A DNA stretch of 64,000 nt from an uncultured Gemmiger sp. (lineage in GTDB: Bacteria; Bacillota; Clostridia; Oscillospirales; Ruminococcaceae): NCBI GenBank assembly GCA_944388145.1, contig CALXHQ010000001.1:186001-250000 (forward strand), given 5' to 3'. The translations under genes were made by a program, and so were the position numbers. The notes under the pieces were generated by a model. The model was not told the DNA's origin. It worked only from the letters and a program-made list of their open reading frames with translations, and made no database searches. How positions within the stretch are numbered: position 1 is the stretch's first letter; each line of letters begins with the position of its first letter. Of this stretch, positions 49,101 to 56,983 are shown piece after piece.

Positions 49101-49149
49101 GTGCCGGCCCGGACGGACACCGGCACACTCCTATGGCAAATGCCATAGG
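49101..49149 (-). promoter_or_regulatory. Two hairpins in the 5' leader of the penicillin-binding protein gene
   Basis: CCTATGGC-AAAT-GCCATAGG (49130-49149) sits at the predicted 5' end of the message, and GTGCCGG/CCGGCAC (49101-49107 with 49120-49126) follows. A 5'-terminal stem often protects mRNA from decay. Confidence 0.5.
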
Positions 49150-49153
49150 ATGT

Positions 49154-49162
49154 ATTATAGCA
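49154..49162 (-). promoter_or_regulatory. Extended -10 promoter of the penicillin-binding protein gene
   Basis: TGC-TATAAT on the minus strand, a perfect -10 with extended element; no good -35 at the right distance. The predicted start is near 49147. Confidence 0.6.
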
Positions 49163-49238
49163 CAAAATACCAGTCAAAGTACAGTTTGTCATCAAAAATT
49201 CACATCGGCAGCGTTTGCTGGAGCGATGGCTGGGCATA

Positions 49239-49250
49239 CTGTGTACACAG
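49239..49250. promoter_or_regulatory. 12-bp perfect palindrome upstream of the BofC-like gene
   Basis: CTGTGTACACAG, 95 nt before the start codon of the BofC-like gene and 80 nt upstream of the penicillin-binding protein -10. It may be an operator for either gene; no regulator is identified. Confidence 0.35.
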
Positions 49251-49344
49251 ACGTTAAATTTTGCCAGTTTCTGCGGTGCATGCCTGCACGGCAGAGGCCG
49301 GGCAGCAACAGGCGATCCGCCTGCCGGAAAGGGGTTATGCAGAG

Positions 49345-49662
49345 ATGAGATACCGACAGAGCAAAGGGCAATGGCTTTGCTGGTCGCTGATGGCAGCGGC
49401 GCTGCTGCTGTGCATTGTGGCACTGGCCGTCTGGTTTGCACTGGGTGCCAGGCACAGGCCCGACACGCCGGCAGGGTATCTGCTGCGGGACAACGGCGGC
49501 CATCTGGCCCTGTACGCCGCCGACGGCACCGGGCCGCTGGCAGAGTACGAGGACATCTACACCCGTCTGCTGCCGGAGCAGGACTTCCTGGCCCTGCAGC
49601 AGGGTGTGGCCGTGGCGGATGAAGCCGAGCTCCAGCGCCGGCTGGAGGATTACGGTTGGTAA
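49345..49662 (+). CDS. Small membrane protein with BofC C-terminal-like domain
   Basis: A 106-residue protein: short basic start (MRYRQSKGQW), one membrane helix (about residues 12-34), then an outside domain. The latter, GYLLRDNGGHLALYAADGTG followed by LPEQDFLALQQGVAVADEAELQRRLEDY, matches the pattern of the BofC C-terminal domain (V.dy.G.IAVF ... LPe.D...L..GI.v.s..EL..LLEDY). BofC controls a sporulation protease in Bacillus; here only the small domain is present, so the job may differ. It is divergent from the penicillin-binding protein gene. Confidence 0.7.
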   Translation: MRYRQSKGQWLCWSLMAAALLLCIVALAVWFALGARHRPDTPAGYLLRDNGGHLALYAADGTGPLAEYEDIYTRLLPEQDFLALQQGVAVADEAELQRRLEDYGW

Positions 49663-49693
49663 GCAGGACTGCCCTCTCCCCTGCCGGCAGCTG

Positions 49694-50698
49694 TCACTGT
49701 TCGGCCGGCAGGTTGGGACGGTCCTGGTCCCCGTCCGCCCGAAAGATGACAAAGTTGTCCGGCTCGCTGGTAAAGTAATAGTACTCTGTGTTTTCCCGCA
49801 GGGGCGGCGACAGGTAGTTGGGGATGATCACCCCGTCGCCGGGTTCCCGCTCCACAAAGCCGGCTGCGTTCCAGATCCGGGTGGGGATGCCCGCATTGTA
49901 ACAGTCGATGTACTCGGCGCCCGCCTGCTGAAGGATGCTGTCGATGGCACGGCCCAGCTGGGGCAGCAGCTCATCAGGGCCGATGTAATCCACCAGGCGC
50001 AATACTGCGGCACTGCCGGTCTCCTGCGGGGTGACGGTGCGGGTGACCAGGTAGGCATCTGACCGTCCGTAATTCATGGCGGCCCAGACATCATAGTGAT
50101 AGTGGGGATAGTGGAAGTAGCGACGCATCATATACCACAGGTCCTTGCGGGGCGTGTGGGGCGTTTTGGGCATTCCCAGCGGGATCAGGTCCGCCGCCGT
50201 GGGCACCAGCTTCAGCACTCTTGCACCGGTAACCGGCAGGATAACCTTGGGGCCGGGTTCCGCCAGACGATACTGCGGCAGGTTGGCCAGCCGGTAATAG
50301 TGGCTCATGCGCTCGGCTTTCCATCCGAGGAAACGGTACATGGCACAGGTAGCTGCGCGGATGTTGTTGCAGGCCAGCACCCGGGCATGGGTCAGCTCCG
50401 GCAGGGCGTTCATCAGTTCCAGGCCAACACCGTTATGCCCCTTGACCGCCACCCAGATGGAAACCCACACATCGGGCCGGCTGCTGGTGTTGGCCAGCAC
50501 GTAGCCGGCCGCACTGAGGTACTGACCGTCCTGTTCGGCCACCGCAAACTGGGGCACACCGCCCCGCCCTGCATAATAATAGTGGTAGAATTCCGGTCGG
50601 TTGACCAGCGGCAGGCGCATATCGAAATGGCGGTTGATGAAACGGACAATAGCGGCGTCTTCCCCCAAATAGGCCAGACGAAAGGTTACCTCAGACAA
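49694..50698 (-). CDS. GNAT-like protein of the acyl-carrier operon
   Basis: A 334-residue protein with two GNAT-like halves. The first (residues 1-140) has the pattern AVKGHNGVGLELMNALPE and NNIRAATCAMYRFLGWKAE; the second has QLGRAIDSILQQAGAEYIDCYN and IWNAAGFVERE. I do not know a characterised homologue. I chose TTG at 50698, with GGGAGG 8 nt upstream; this overlaps the SDR gene by 8 bp. As last gene after ACP, hydratase and ketoreductase it may transfer an acyl group from the carrier protein to an amine or sugar; this is inference. Confidence 0.65.
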   Translation of the reverse strand: MSEVTFRLAYLGEDAAIVRFINRHFDMRLPLVNRPEFYHYYYAGRGGVPQFAVAEQDGQYLSAAGYVLANTSSRPDVWVSIWVAVKGHNGVGLELMNALPELTHARVLACNNIRAATCAMYRFLGWKAERMSHYYRLANLPQYRLAEPGPKVILPVTGARVLKLVPTAADLIPLGMPKTPHTPRKDLWYMMRRYFHYPHYHYDVWAAMNYGRSDAYLVTRTVTPQETGSAAVLRLVDYIGPDELLPQLGRAIDSILQQAGAEYIDCYNAGIPTRIWNAAGFVEREPGDGVIIPNYLSPPLRENTEYYYFTSEPDNFVIFRADGDQDRPNLPAEQ

Positions 50699-51434
50699 TG
50701 GCCGACCCTCCCGTGATGGGCAGTGTGACGCCGGTGATAAAGCCCGCTTCCTCCGAAAGCAGGAAAGCCATGGCGGGGACCACATCCTCAGGGGTTGCAT
50801 TGCGGCCCATGGGATTGTCCGCTGCGGCAGCCTGAACGATCAGGTCGGGGGTATCCTTGAGGAAGTGGGTCTCCATCATGCTGGGGGCCACACAGTTAAC
50901 GGTGACATGTTTGGGGGCATACTCCACCGCCAGGCTTTTGACCAGGCCGCCGATGGCGCTTTTGGCGATGACATAGGCGGCAGTGTTTTTGGGCGGACAG
51001 CCGATGGTGTAGCTGGTCTGGATGAACAGCACCCGGCCGAACCCCGCCTTTGCCATTTTGGGCACAAATACCCGGCAGATGGCAATGGCACTGTTCAGCT
51101 GGATTTCCAAGTCCCGTGAGAAGCGCTGTTCATCAAAATTTTTGAAGCGCGTATTCACCACCGGCAGCGCCGGCAGGTGCACAAAATGGGTGGGTGCCGG
51201 GGCTGTTTGCTCCAGCAGGCGGACAAACGCATCCACCTTGTGCCGGTCAGACAGGTCCACATCGAAGGGGCACACCTGGCCGGGATAGCGCTGCACCAGC
51301 GGGGCCAGCTTGTCCAGGTCGCCGCAGCCCTGGGCCAGCACCAGCGTATCCGCCGGGGCATCGTTCAGAAGGCGCGGGATCAATGTGGTGCCGACGTCAC
51401 TGGTGGCACCGGTGATCAGATAGGTATAAGCCAT
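50691..51434 (-). CDS. SDR family ketoreductase
   Basis: A 247-residue short-chain dehydrogenase with nucleotide motif ITGATSDVGTTL, catalytic Ser in IQTSYTIG and the YxxxK pair in AAYVIAKSA, ending in TGVTLPITGG. It resembles FabG but is clearly a separate paralogue of the fabG near 2 kb. With ACP and a MaoC hydratase as neighbours it probably acts on a 3-oxoacyl-ACP. The ATG has AGGAGG upstream. Confidence 0.85.
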   Translation of the reverse strand: MAYTYLITGATSDVGTTLIPRLLNDAPADTLVLAQGCGDLDKLAPLVQRYPGQVCPFDVDLSDRHKVDAFVRLLEQTAPAPTHFVHLPALPVVNTRFKNFDEQRFSRDLEIQLNSAIAICRVFVPKMAKAGFGRVLFIQTSYTIGCPPKNTAAYVIAKSAIGGLVKSLAVEYAPKHVTVNCVAPSMMETHFLKDTPDLIVQAAAADNPMGRNATPEDVVPAMAFLLSEEAGFITGVTLPITGGSAIV

Positions 51435-51473
51435 AGGGGTCGTTCCTCCTGTGTCGGTGGGGTGGACGGCGGC

Positions 51474-51890
51474 TCAGCGGGCAAGGCCGGCCTTGATGAT
51501 GCCGCGGGTGACTTGTTTGCCATCCTGGTTGGTGATGGTGGCCTTGATTTCCGCCTCGGCCACCGCCTCGCTGACATGGATCACCTTGCCGGTAATGGTC
51601 AGCGTATCCCCCACAAAGATGGGACGGGCGAACTTGCACTCCACCCCATGGAGCAGGCAGTGCTCACCGGGCAGATAGACGCCTGCCAGCGTGGAGAAAA
51701 AGCTGGCCCCCAACATGCCATAGACGACACAGCCGGGATAGCCCCGTTCCCTGGCGTAGTCCGCGTCCACATGGATGGGTGAGCAGTCCCCGGTGATAGC
51801 CAGAAACTGATCCATCATCTGCCGGGTCACTGTGACGGTGAAGCTTTCAGTCAGGCCGGGCTGCATTTCGGCCAGGGTATAGTGGTTCAT
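51474..51890 (-). CDS. MaoC-like (R)-hydratase/dehydratase
   Basis: A 138-residue single hotdog protein with the hydratase signature ITGDCSPIHVDADYAR near residues 30-45, which holds the catalytic Asp and His, and YGMLGASFFSTL. (R)-specific hydratases of this kind interconvert enoyl and (R)-3-hydroxyacyl thioesters. I chose the ATG at 51890 with AAGGAGG 9 nt upstream. It lies between the carrier protein and the SDR genes. Confidence 0.88.
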   Translation of the reverse strand: MNHYTLAEMQPGLTESFTVTVTRQMMDQFLAITGDCSPIHVDADYARERGYPGCVVYGMLGASFFSTLAGVYLPGEHCLLHGVECKFARPIFVGDTLTITGKVIHVSEAVAEAEIKATITNQDGKQVTRGIIKAGLAR

Positions 51891-51955
51891 GGCGCAGGTC
51901 CTCCTTGCCGGCTCCCTGCCCGTTTGCTGGCAGGAAAGACCGTCGGCAGACAGAC

Positions 51956-51986
51956 CCGGAGGGCGGGCGCATGGCCCGCCCTCCGG
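51956..51986 (-). terminator. Perfect 13-bp hairpin between acp and maoC
   Basis: CCGGAGGGCGGGC (51956-51968) pairs with GCCCGCCCTCCGG (51974-51986). No T run follows on minus, so it is more likely a 3' stabiliser or partial terminator that raises carrier protein over enzymes. Confidence 0.55.
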
Positions 51987-52021
51987 CTGTAACATACAAA
52001 AAGCAACAGGCAGGCGCCTTT

Positions 52022-52264
52022 TCAGCCCACCATCCGCTTGACCAGGTCCAGCAGATCGCCCACATTTTTCAGGCCGCGGACGTCCGCCAGCTTGAACTTG
52101 ATCTGGAACTTTTTCTCGATGGCCGTCAGCAGATTGATCTGCTCCAGGCTGTCCCAGTCCTCAATGTCATCCGCGCAGGTGTCACGGGTGATGACCAGGC
52201 TGTCGTCGTCAAAGTTATCGCGGAAAATATCCTGAACCGCTTCCAGAATGGCTTGCTCTGTCAT
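52022..52264 (-). CDS. Second acyl carrier protein
   Basis: An 80-residue acidic carrier protein with the attachment motif DIEDWDSLEQINLL; Ser39 is the phosphopantetheine site. The WDSL form with helix EQINLLTAIEKKF is typical of carrier proteins in polyketide-, lipid- or glycan-decorating clusters rather than of primary AcpP. It is the first gene of the operon acp-maoC-sdr-gnat. The ATG has AAGGAGC upstream. Confidence 0.9.
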   Translation of the reverse strand: MTEQAILEAVQDIFRDNFDDDSLVITRDTCADDIEDWDSLEQINLLTAIEKKFQIKFKLADVRGLKNVGDLLDLVKRMVG

Positions 52265-52380
52265 GGGGTTTCGCTCCTTATTGTGTCAGAATCAAAGAAT
52301 CTTGTCAGGGATGCATCCCGGCCAGGTCCGGCGGGCCACCCCTCGAAACGGTGCCGCAGGCGGCAAAATTTGTCAGATAC

Positions 52381-52410
52381 AGTGTACCACAACCGGGGTG
52401 GGATATGCAA
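52381..52410 (-). promoter_or_regulatory. Promoter of the acyl-carrier operon
   Basis: TTGCAT, 18 nt, TACACT with TGG in front, on the minus strand, just after rsmA. The leader is about 110 nt with G+C-rich inverted repeats. Confidence 0.65.
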
Positions 52411-52427
52411 GGTACTGCCCAAGGTTT

Positions 52428-53309
52428 TTACCCCGCCCCGGGGATTCCGTGCCGGGCCAGCGCCGCCTGAAGCGCAAGGAACTGTTCCAGGGTGATCTGC
52501 TCGGGACGCAGGCGGGGGTCGAGCCCGGCCTCCCCGATGGCCGCCAGAACCTGGGCCTTGTCAGCGGAAAGCCCCGCCGAGATGCCGTTGGCCGCCGTTT
52601 TGCGCCGCTGGGAAAAAGCTGCCCGGATGACCTGAAACAGGGCTTTTTCGGCTGCCGGGTCCAGGTTTCCGGTGGGCGTTCTGCGCACATCCAGCCGGAT
52701 CACCGCGCTGGTAACTTTAGGCGCCGGGTAAAAACTGCCGGGCTGCACGGTAAACAGCTGCCGAGGGCTGGCATAATAGGCCACGGCATAGCTGATGGCG
52801 CCCGCCTGCCGGGTGCCGGGGGGCGCACAAAGGCGCTGGGCGGCCTCCCGCTGAACCATGACAGTGATGTTTTCCACCGGCAGGCGCTCTTCCAGCAGGC
52901 GCATCAGGATGGGGCTGGTGATGTAGTAGGGCAGGTTGGCACAGACCGCCACCGGGCGGCCGGCAAATTCTTCGGCAATCAGGCGCTTCAGATCCACCTT
53001 GAGCACATCGCCCTCGACAATCTTGACGTTGTGATAGCCGGCCAGTGTCTCATCCAGAAGCGGGAACAGCCGGCGGTCAATCTCCACCGACACCACCCGC
53101 GCCGCGCGCCGGGCCAGCTGCTCGGTGAGGACGCCAATGCCGGGGCCGATTTCCAACACGCCCCACTCCGGCCCAATACCGGCCGACTCGGCGATGCGGG
53201 GGCAAACGCCTGGGTTGATGATAAAGTTCTGACCGAAACCTTTGGACAGCGAAAATCCGTACCGGTCGCAAAGGCTGCGGATGGTGGAAAGATCGGTCAA
53301 TGCGGGCAT
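52428..53309 (-). CDS. rsmA: 16S rRNA dimethyladenosine transferase
   Basis: RsmA (KsgA) dimethylates two adjacent adenosines near the 3' end of 16S rRNA. The 293-residue protein has GFGQNFIINPGV near residue 25, the SAM motif VLEIGPGIGVLTEQL, and the catalytic CANLPYYITSPIL. Length is normal. I chose the ATG at 53309 with GGAAGGAG 9 nt upstream. A strong terminator of the previous operon ends just before it. Confidence 0.96.
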   Translation of the reverse strand: MPALTDLSTIRSLCDRYGFSLSKGFGQNFIINPGVCPRIAESAGIGPEWGVLEIGPGIGVLTEQLARRAARVVSVEIDRRLFPLLDETLAGYHNVKIVEGDVLKVDLKRLIAEEFAGRPVAVCANLPYYITSPILMRLLEERLPVENITVMVQREAAQRLCAPPGTRQAGAISYAVAYYASPRQLFTVQPGSFYPAPKVTSAVIRLDVRRTPTGNLDPAAEKALFQVIRAAFSQRRKTAANGISAGLSADKAQVLAAIGEAGLDPRLRPEQITLEQFLALQAALARHGIPGAG

Positions 53310-53335
53310 AGGGGCGTACTCCTTCCTTGGCGCAC

Positions 53336-53374
53336 AAAAAGCGGCGCGCCGGCACAACTGCGCCCGGCACGCCG
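53336..53374 (-). terminator. Terminator of the ftsE-ftsX-S41 operon
   Basis: CGGCGCGCCGG (53342-53352) pairs with CCGGCACGCCG (53364-53374) with one mismatch; on the minus strand CTTTTT follows. Confidence 0.9.
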
Positions 53375-53394
53375 GAGGGTCACGGTTCAGGTGG

Positions 53395-54603
53395 TCAACC
53401 CACCAGGGTCTGCACCGTGGTGATGGCACGCTGGATCTGGGGATCGGTCTGCACCGTATAGTCGTAGTAGCTGCTCTGCTCATCAGCAGAGAGGGTTGCC
53501 TCCACATCGGGAGCAAGACCAACACCGTCCCAGCTGACCCCTTCGTTATCCAGGATCAGGCCCACGGTGATAACCACCGCACTGCCGTCCGACAGGCTCT
53601 GCGGTTCACTGAGGACAACCCCCTGGCCGGCGGTGTTCTCCCCCACCAATGTGGCGTTGCCCATTTTGCGCAGGGTGTTGGCAAACAGCTCGGCGCTGCC
53701 CGCCGTGCGGCCATTGACCAGGCAAACCATCGGCTGGCTGATGGCGGTATCATCCGAAACGCGCAGGTCAGTGGCAGTTCCGTCCTTGGCCTGGCTGCGG
53801 GCGATCAGGCCGGATGGCACGCAGTAGTCCGCGGCAACCAGAGCCGCATTCAGGTTGCTGCCGCTGTTGTCCCGCAGATCAAAGATAAAGCCGATGGCCC
53901 CCTGATTGCGCAGGTTATCCACCTCGGTGCGGAACTCGGTACCGGTGGTGGAGGCAAAATCGTCAATGGCGATATATGCCACGCCGCTTTCCAGCAGCTG
54001 GCCAAAGACGGTATCCACGGTATAGTTGGCGCGGGTGATGGTGTAGCTTTCCTCCGTATGGTCGGGGGTCAGATAGCCAATGGTGACGGTGCTGCCCTCC
54101 TCGCCCAGCAGGGCGGACTGCACCGCGGCGGTATCCGCCATGCTGCGCAGGCTGGTATCCCCGATGGAAGTGATAAATCCGCCGGGCTGCATACCGATCT
54201 CCGCCGCGGGGGAATTCTCGTAAACGCGCAGGATGCGGGCATAGTTGGAGGTGCTGTCCTTGATGACAGAAACGCCGATGCCCATCAGCCGGCCGGATTG
54301 GGTGCCCACCAGCTCATTGTAGCTCTGGGCAGAGTAGTACCGGGCGTAGGGGTCGCTGATGCCCAGCATATAACCCGAGGCGATCCGGTCATTGAGAGTA
54401 TCCTCATCAATGGTAAAATACTCGTTGGCACGGACGTAACGGTCGATCTCCGAGAGTTTGTTGTACATTCGTTCCCGGCTTTTGACACTGGTGACACTGT
54501 TGTTGAACATGTTTTGTGAGAAGGCCATGGTGACCGAGAAGGTCACCGCCATGGCAATGAGCATGATGGTGATGGCCACGCTCAGGCTGATCTTTTTACT
54601 CAT
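53395..54603 (-). CDS. S41 (CtpA-like) protease homologue with PDZ domain, Lys replaced
   Basis: A 402-residue membrane-anchored protein: N-terminal helix (about 8-28), PDZ domain (about 95-190) and S41 domain. The nucleophile Ser303 is in NGRTAGSAELFA. At the place of the catalytic Lys (GKG in CtpA/Prc) there is Gln327 in ENTAGQGVVL, 24 residues after the Ser as expected. It may thus be inactive or use another base. In this context it may process or regulate the M23 hydrolase or act as a binding protein. Confidence 0.85.
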   Translation of the reverse strand: MSKKISLSVAITIMLIAMAVTFSVTMAFSQNMFNNSVTSVKSRERMYNKLSEIDRYVRANEYFTIDEDTLNDRIASGYMLGISDPYARYYSAQSYNELVGTQSGRLMGIGVSVIKDSTSNYARILRVYENSPAAEIGMQPGGFITSIGDTSLRSMADTAAVQSALLGEEGSTVTIGYLTPDHTEESYTITRANYTVDTVFGQLLESGVAYIAIDDFASTTGTEFRTEVDNLRNQGAIGFIFDLRDNSGSNLNAALVAADYCVPSGLIARSQAKDGTATDLRVSDDTAISQPMVCLVNGRTAGSAELFANTLRKMGNATLVGENTAGQGVVLSEPQSLSDGSAVVITVGLILDNEGVSWDGVGLAPDVEATLSADEQSSYYDYTVQTDPQIQRAITTVQTLVG

Positions 54604-54658
54604 GTGCTGTCGTTCTTCCCTTTCTTAAGCGCAGTACCGCGCGATGATGGGCCATAGC

Positions 54659-54760
54659 TTACAGCATGGCCAGTGAGGCGATGGCAGAGCCGAACAGCGT
54701 CACGCACATCAGCGCAGCGATGCACAGGCAGACAACGCGCACAGCGGTCTTGTGTTTCAT
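54659..54760 (-). CDS. 33-residue hydrophobic peptide
   Basis: A very short reading frame with start ATG at 54760, AGGGGG 9 nt upstream and stop TAA. The peptide has a basic start (MKHKTAVRV) and one hydrophobic span of about 23 residues (VCLCIAALMCVTLFG...). It lies between the M23 hydrolase and the S41 gene with normal operon spacing (43 and 55 nt). It could be a small membrane regulator of the hydrolase or FtsEX. I do not recognise it. Confidence 0.6.
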   Translation of the reverse strand: MKHKTAVRVVCLCIAALMCVTLFGSAIASLAML

Positions 54761-54803
54761 GGGTCAATACCCCCTTGTTGGTATGCCGCCGACCCGGGCA
54801 GCA

Positions 54804-56030
54804 TCATTTATGGTAGGAAATGTAGTTCAACACGTTGCTGCGCACGCCATTGACGCGCATTTCCAGATGCAGATGGTTGCCGGTGGAATTGCCGGTGGTC
54901 CCCACATAGCCCAGCAGCTGGCCCTGGGTGACAGTCTGGCCCACACTGACCACCGGTGCCGAGTTCATGTGGGCATAAAGGGTGGCGTAAGTGTTGCCGT
55001 CATCCGCACGGCCGTGGGTGATCATCACGTAATAGCCATAACTCCAGTGATAGGTGGCGTTGGTGACAACGCCGTCCGCCATGGCATGGATCTCGGTGCC
55101 GCCGGGGGCGGCAAAGTCGGTGCCGCCGTGGCCTCCGTCACCGAAATAACAGGAGATATACTTGTAGCTGTTAAGCGGATTGATAAAGTTCAGTGAACAA
55201 TGGATCTGCGCCTGGTTGTCATACTCCTTCAGCGACTGCTGCAGGTAGGCGTCGTAGGCGTCAGCCGCCTCATTGAAGGCCTGCTGCACCTGCTGCTGCT
55301 CGGCGGTCAGCGTCTCTTGCATCGCCTCGGCCTGGTCGATCTGGGCATTGGTCTGTTCCAGGTTGGCGTTGAGCTCGTTCTGTTTGCCGTCCAGCTGGCT
55401 GCCCAGGTCGTTCAGGGTGGCCAAGCTGGCTTCCAGCTCCGTGCGGTCATTCTCCAGCTGCTGCTTTTGATTGTTCAGCTCGTCATACTCGCCGTCCATC
55501 TCGGCAAGGACTTCCTCATCCTTGTTGTAGATATCTTCCAGCGTTTTGGGGAAGCTGAGCAGCTCGTACAGATTGGTGATGGAACTAAGCAGGGCGATGG
55601 ACCCGCCGTCGTTCAGCCGCTGCATCGCCTTCATGCGGAGCTTGAAGTCCGACCAGCGCTGGTCGATCTGCGCCTGTTTGTCATCAATGTCCTGCTGTTT
55701 CTGGTCGATTTCCTGCTGCTTGTTGGCGATCTGGGTGTTCACATCGCTGATCTGGGTCCCGATCAGTTCGATCTGCTGGCGCAGAATCTCCCCCTGCTGC
55801 TCCAGCAGATCCCGCTGCGCTTCGGCGTCGGCCAGCCCGGCCTCATTGTCCTGAATCTTCTGGTTGATTTGATTCAGCTGGTCCTGCAGCTGGTTTTTGT
55901 GTTCCAGCAGCTCGTCCAGCTTGTCATCCGCCCCGGCGGGCAGGGCGGCAGAGAACAGCAGCGTACAGGCCATCGCCAGGCTGAGGCCCAGTGAGACAGC
56001 CTTTCTCCATGAATTTTTGAGTTTGTGCAA
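54804..56030 (-). CDS. Secreted coiled-coil M23 peptidoglycan hydrolase (PcsB/EnvC-like)
   Basis: A 408-residue protein: signal peptide (about residues 1-35, cleavage near PAGADD), a long coiled coil rich in Gln, Asp and Glu (about 36-265) and a C-terminal LytM/M23 domain with HGGTDFAAPGG, YAHMNS and GNHLHLEM zinc and catalytic residues. In this order after ftsE and ftsX it is the hydrolase activated by FtsEX to split the septum. The start is TTG at 56030 with AGGGGG 9 nt upstream; no other start precedes the signal peptide. Confidence 0.93.
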   Translation of the reverse strand: MHKLKNSWRKAVSLGLSLAMACTLLFSAALPAGADDKLDELLEHKNQLQDQLNQINQKIQDNEAGLADAEAQRDLLEQQGEILRQQIELIGTQISDVNTQIANKQQEIDQKQQDIDDKQAQIDQRWSDFKLRMKAMQRLNDGGSIALLSSITNLYELLSFPKTLEDIYNKDEEVLAEMDGEYDELNNQKQQLENDRTELEASLATLNDLGSQLDGKQNELNANLEQTNAQIDQAEAMQETLTAEQQQVQQAFNEAADAYDAYLQQSLKEYDNQAQIHCSLNFINPLNSYKYISCYFGDGGHGGTDFAAPGGTEIHAMADGVVTNATYHWSYGYYVMITHGRADDGNTYATLYAHMNSAPVVSVGQTVTQGQLLGYVGTTGNSTGNHLHLEMRVNGVRSNVLNYISYHK

Positions 56031-56066
56031 GGGCGATATCCCCCTTTCAAACCGGGATGCAGCGGA

Positions 56067-56972
56067 TCAGACATTCAGATGTTTGCGGATGCTGGTGGCG
56101 GTGCCAATACCGCACAAAACAAAGCCCAGCACAAAGAAGCCGATCACAATGTAGTACCACACATCAAACAGCGATACCAACTGGCCGCCAAACATCTGAG
56201 AGAAGGTGGTCGGATTGTTTGTGTACCAATCGCACAGGGCATAATAACCGCCGCAGACGATGCCGGAGGCAAGGATGGCCGAAATCAGGCCCGCAGTGGT
56301 GCCCTCCACAAAGAACGGGAAGCGAATGAAGCCGTTGGTGGCGCCCACCAGCTTCATAATGGCAATCTCCTTGCGGCGGGCAAAAACGGTGATGCGGATG
56401 GTGTTGTTGACCACCACGATACTGACAATGGCCAAAACCGCCACCAGACCATAGCTGACGCCGAACACCACCCGCTGGATGGAGCTGAACGCATCCGACA
56501 GTTCCAGCGGCGCGTAGACATCATCCACGCCGTCGATCTGCTTCAGCTGGGCAGAAATCTGATCCAGCTGGGAAATGTCATCCACCACCACGCGATAGTT
56601 GGCCGAGAAGGGATTGTCATTCTCAAAAGCATCGTACATGTTGGCATAGTCGTCCAGCATCGAGCTGTAATTGGCCAGCACGTCCTGGGGGGAGACATAG
56701 GTGACAGACACAACGCCGGGCGTTGTTCGGATGGCGCTGTCCACCGCTGCAATCTGGTCATCGGTCAGACCATCCTGCAGGTATACGACCGTCTCGTTCT
56801 GGTCGCCGATATATTCCACGATGGCGTCCACATTGACGCCCAGCAGATAAGCCACGCCGATCAAAATCATACAGACCGTCAGCACGCCCATAGAGGCAAA
56901 AGTCATCAGGCGGTTGGCCCACATATTATGCAGGCCCTGCCGCACCAGGTAAGTAAAACTGGAAAAACGCAT
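56067..56972 (-). CDS. ftsX: Cell division membrane protein FtsX
   Basis: The 301-residue membrane partner of FtsE. It has one N-terminal helix (about 21-45), a large outer loop (about 46-165) that would bind the coiled-coil hydrolase, and three more helices in the C-terminal permease domain with FARRKEIAIMKLVGATNGFIRFPF. Normal length and order. The ATG has GAGGAGG 6 nt upstream and lies 11 nt after ftsE. Confidence 0.96.
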   Translation of the reverse strand: MRFSSFTYLVRQGLHNMWANRLMTFASMGVLTVCMILIGVAYLLGVNVDAIVEYIGDQNETVVYLQDGLTDDQIAAVDSAIRTTPGVVSVTYVSPQDVLANYSSMLDDYANMYDAFENDNPFSANYRVVVDDISQLDQISAQLKQIDGVDDVYAPLELSDAFSSIQRVVFGVSYGLVAVLAIVSIVVVNNTIRITVFARRKEIAIMKLVGATNGFIRFPFFVEGTTAGLISAILASGIVCGGYYALCDWYTNNPTTFSQMFGGQLVSLFDVWYYIVIGFFVLGFVLCGIGTATSIRKHLNV

Positions 56973-56983
56973 AACTGCCCTCC

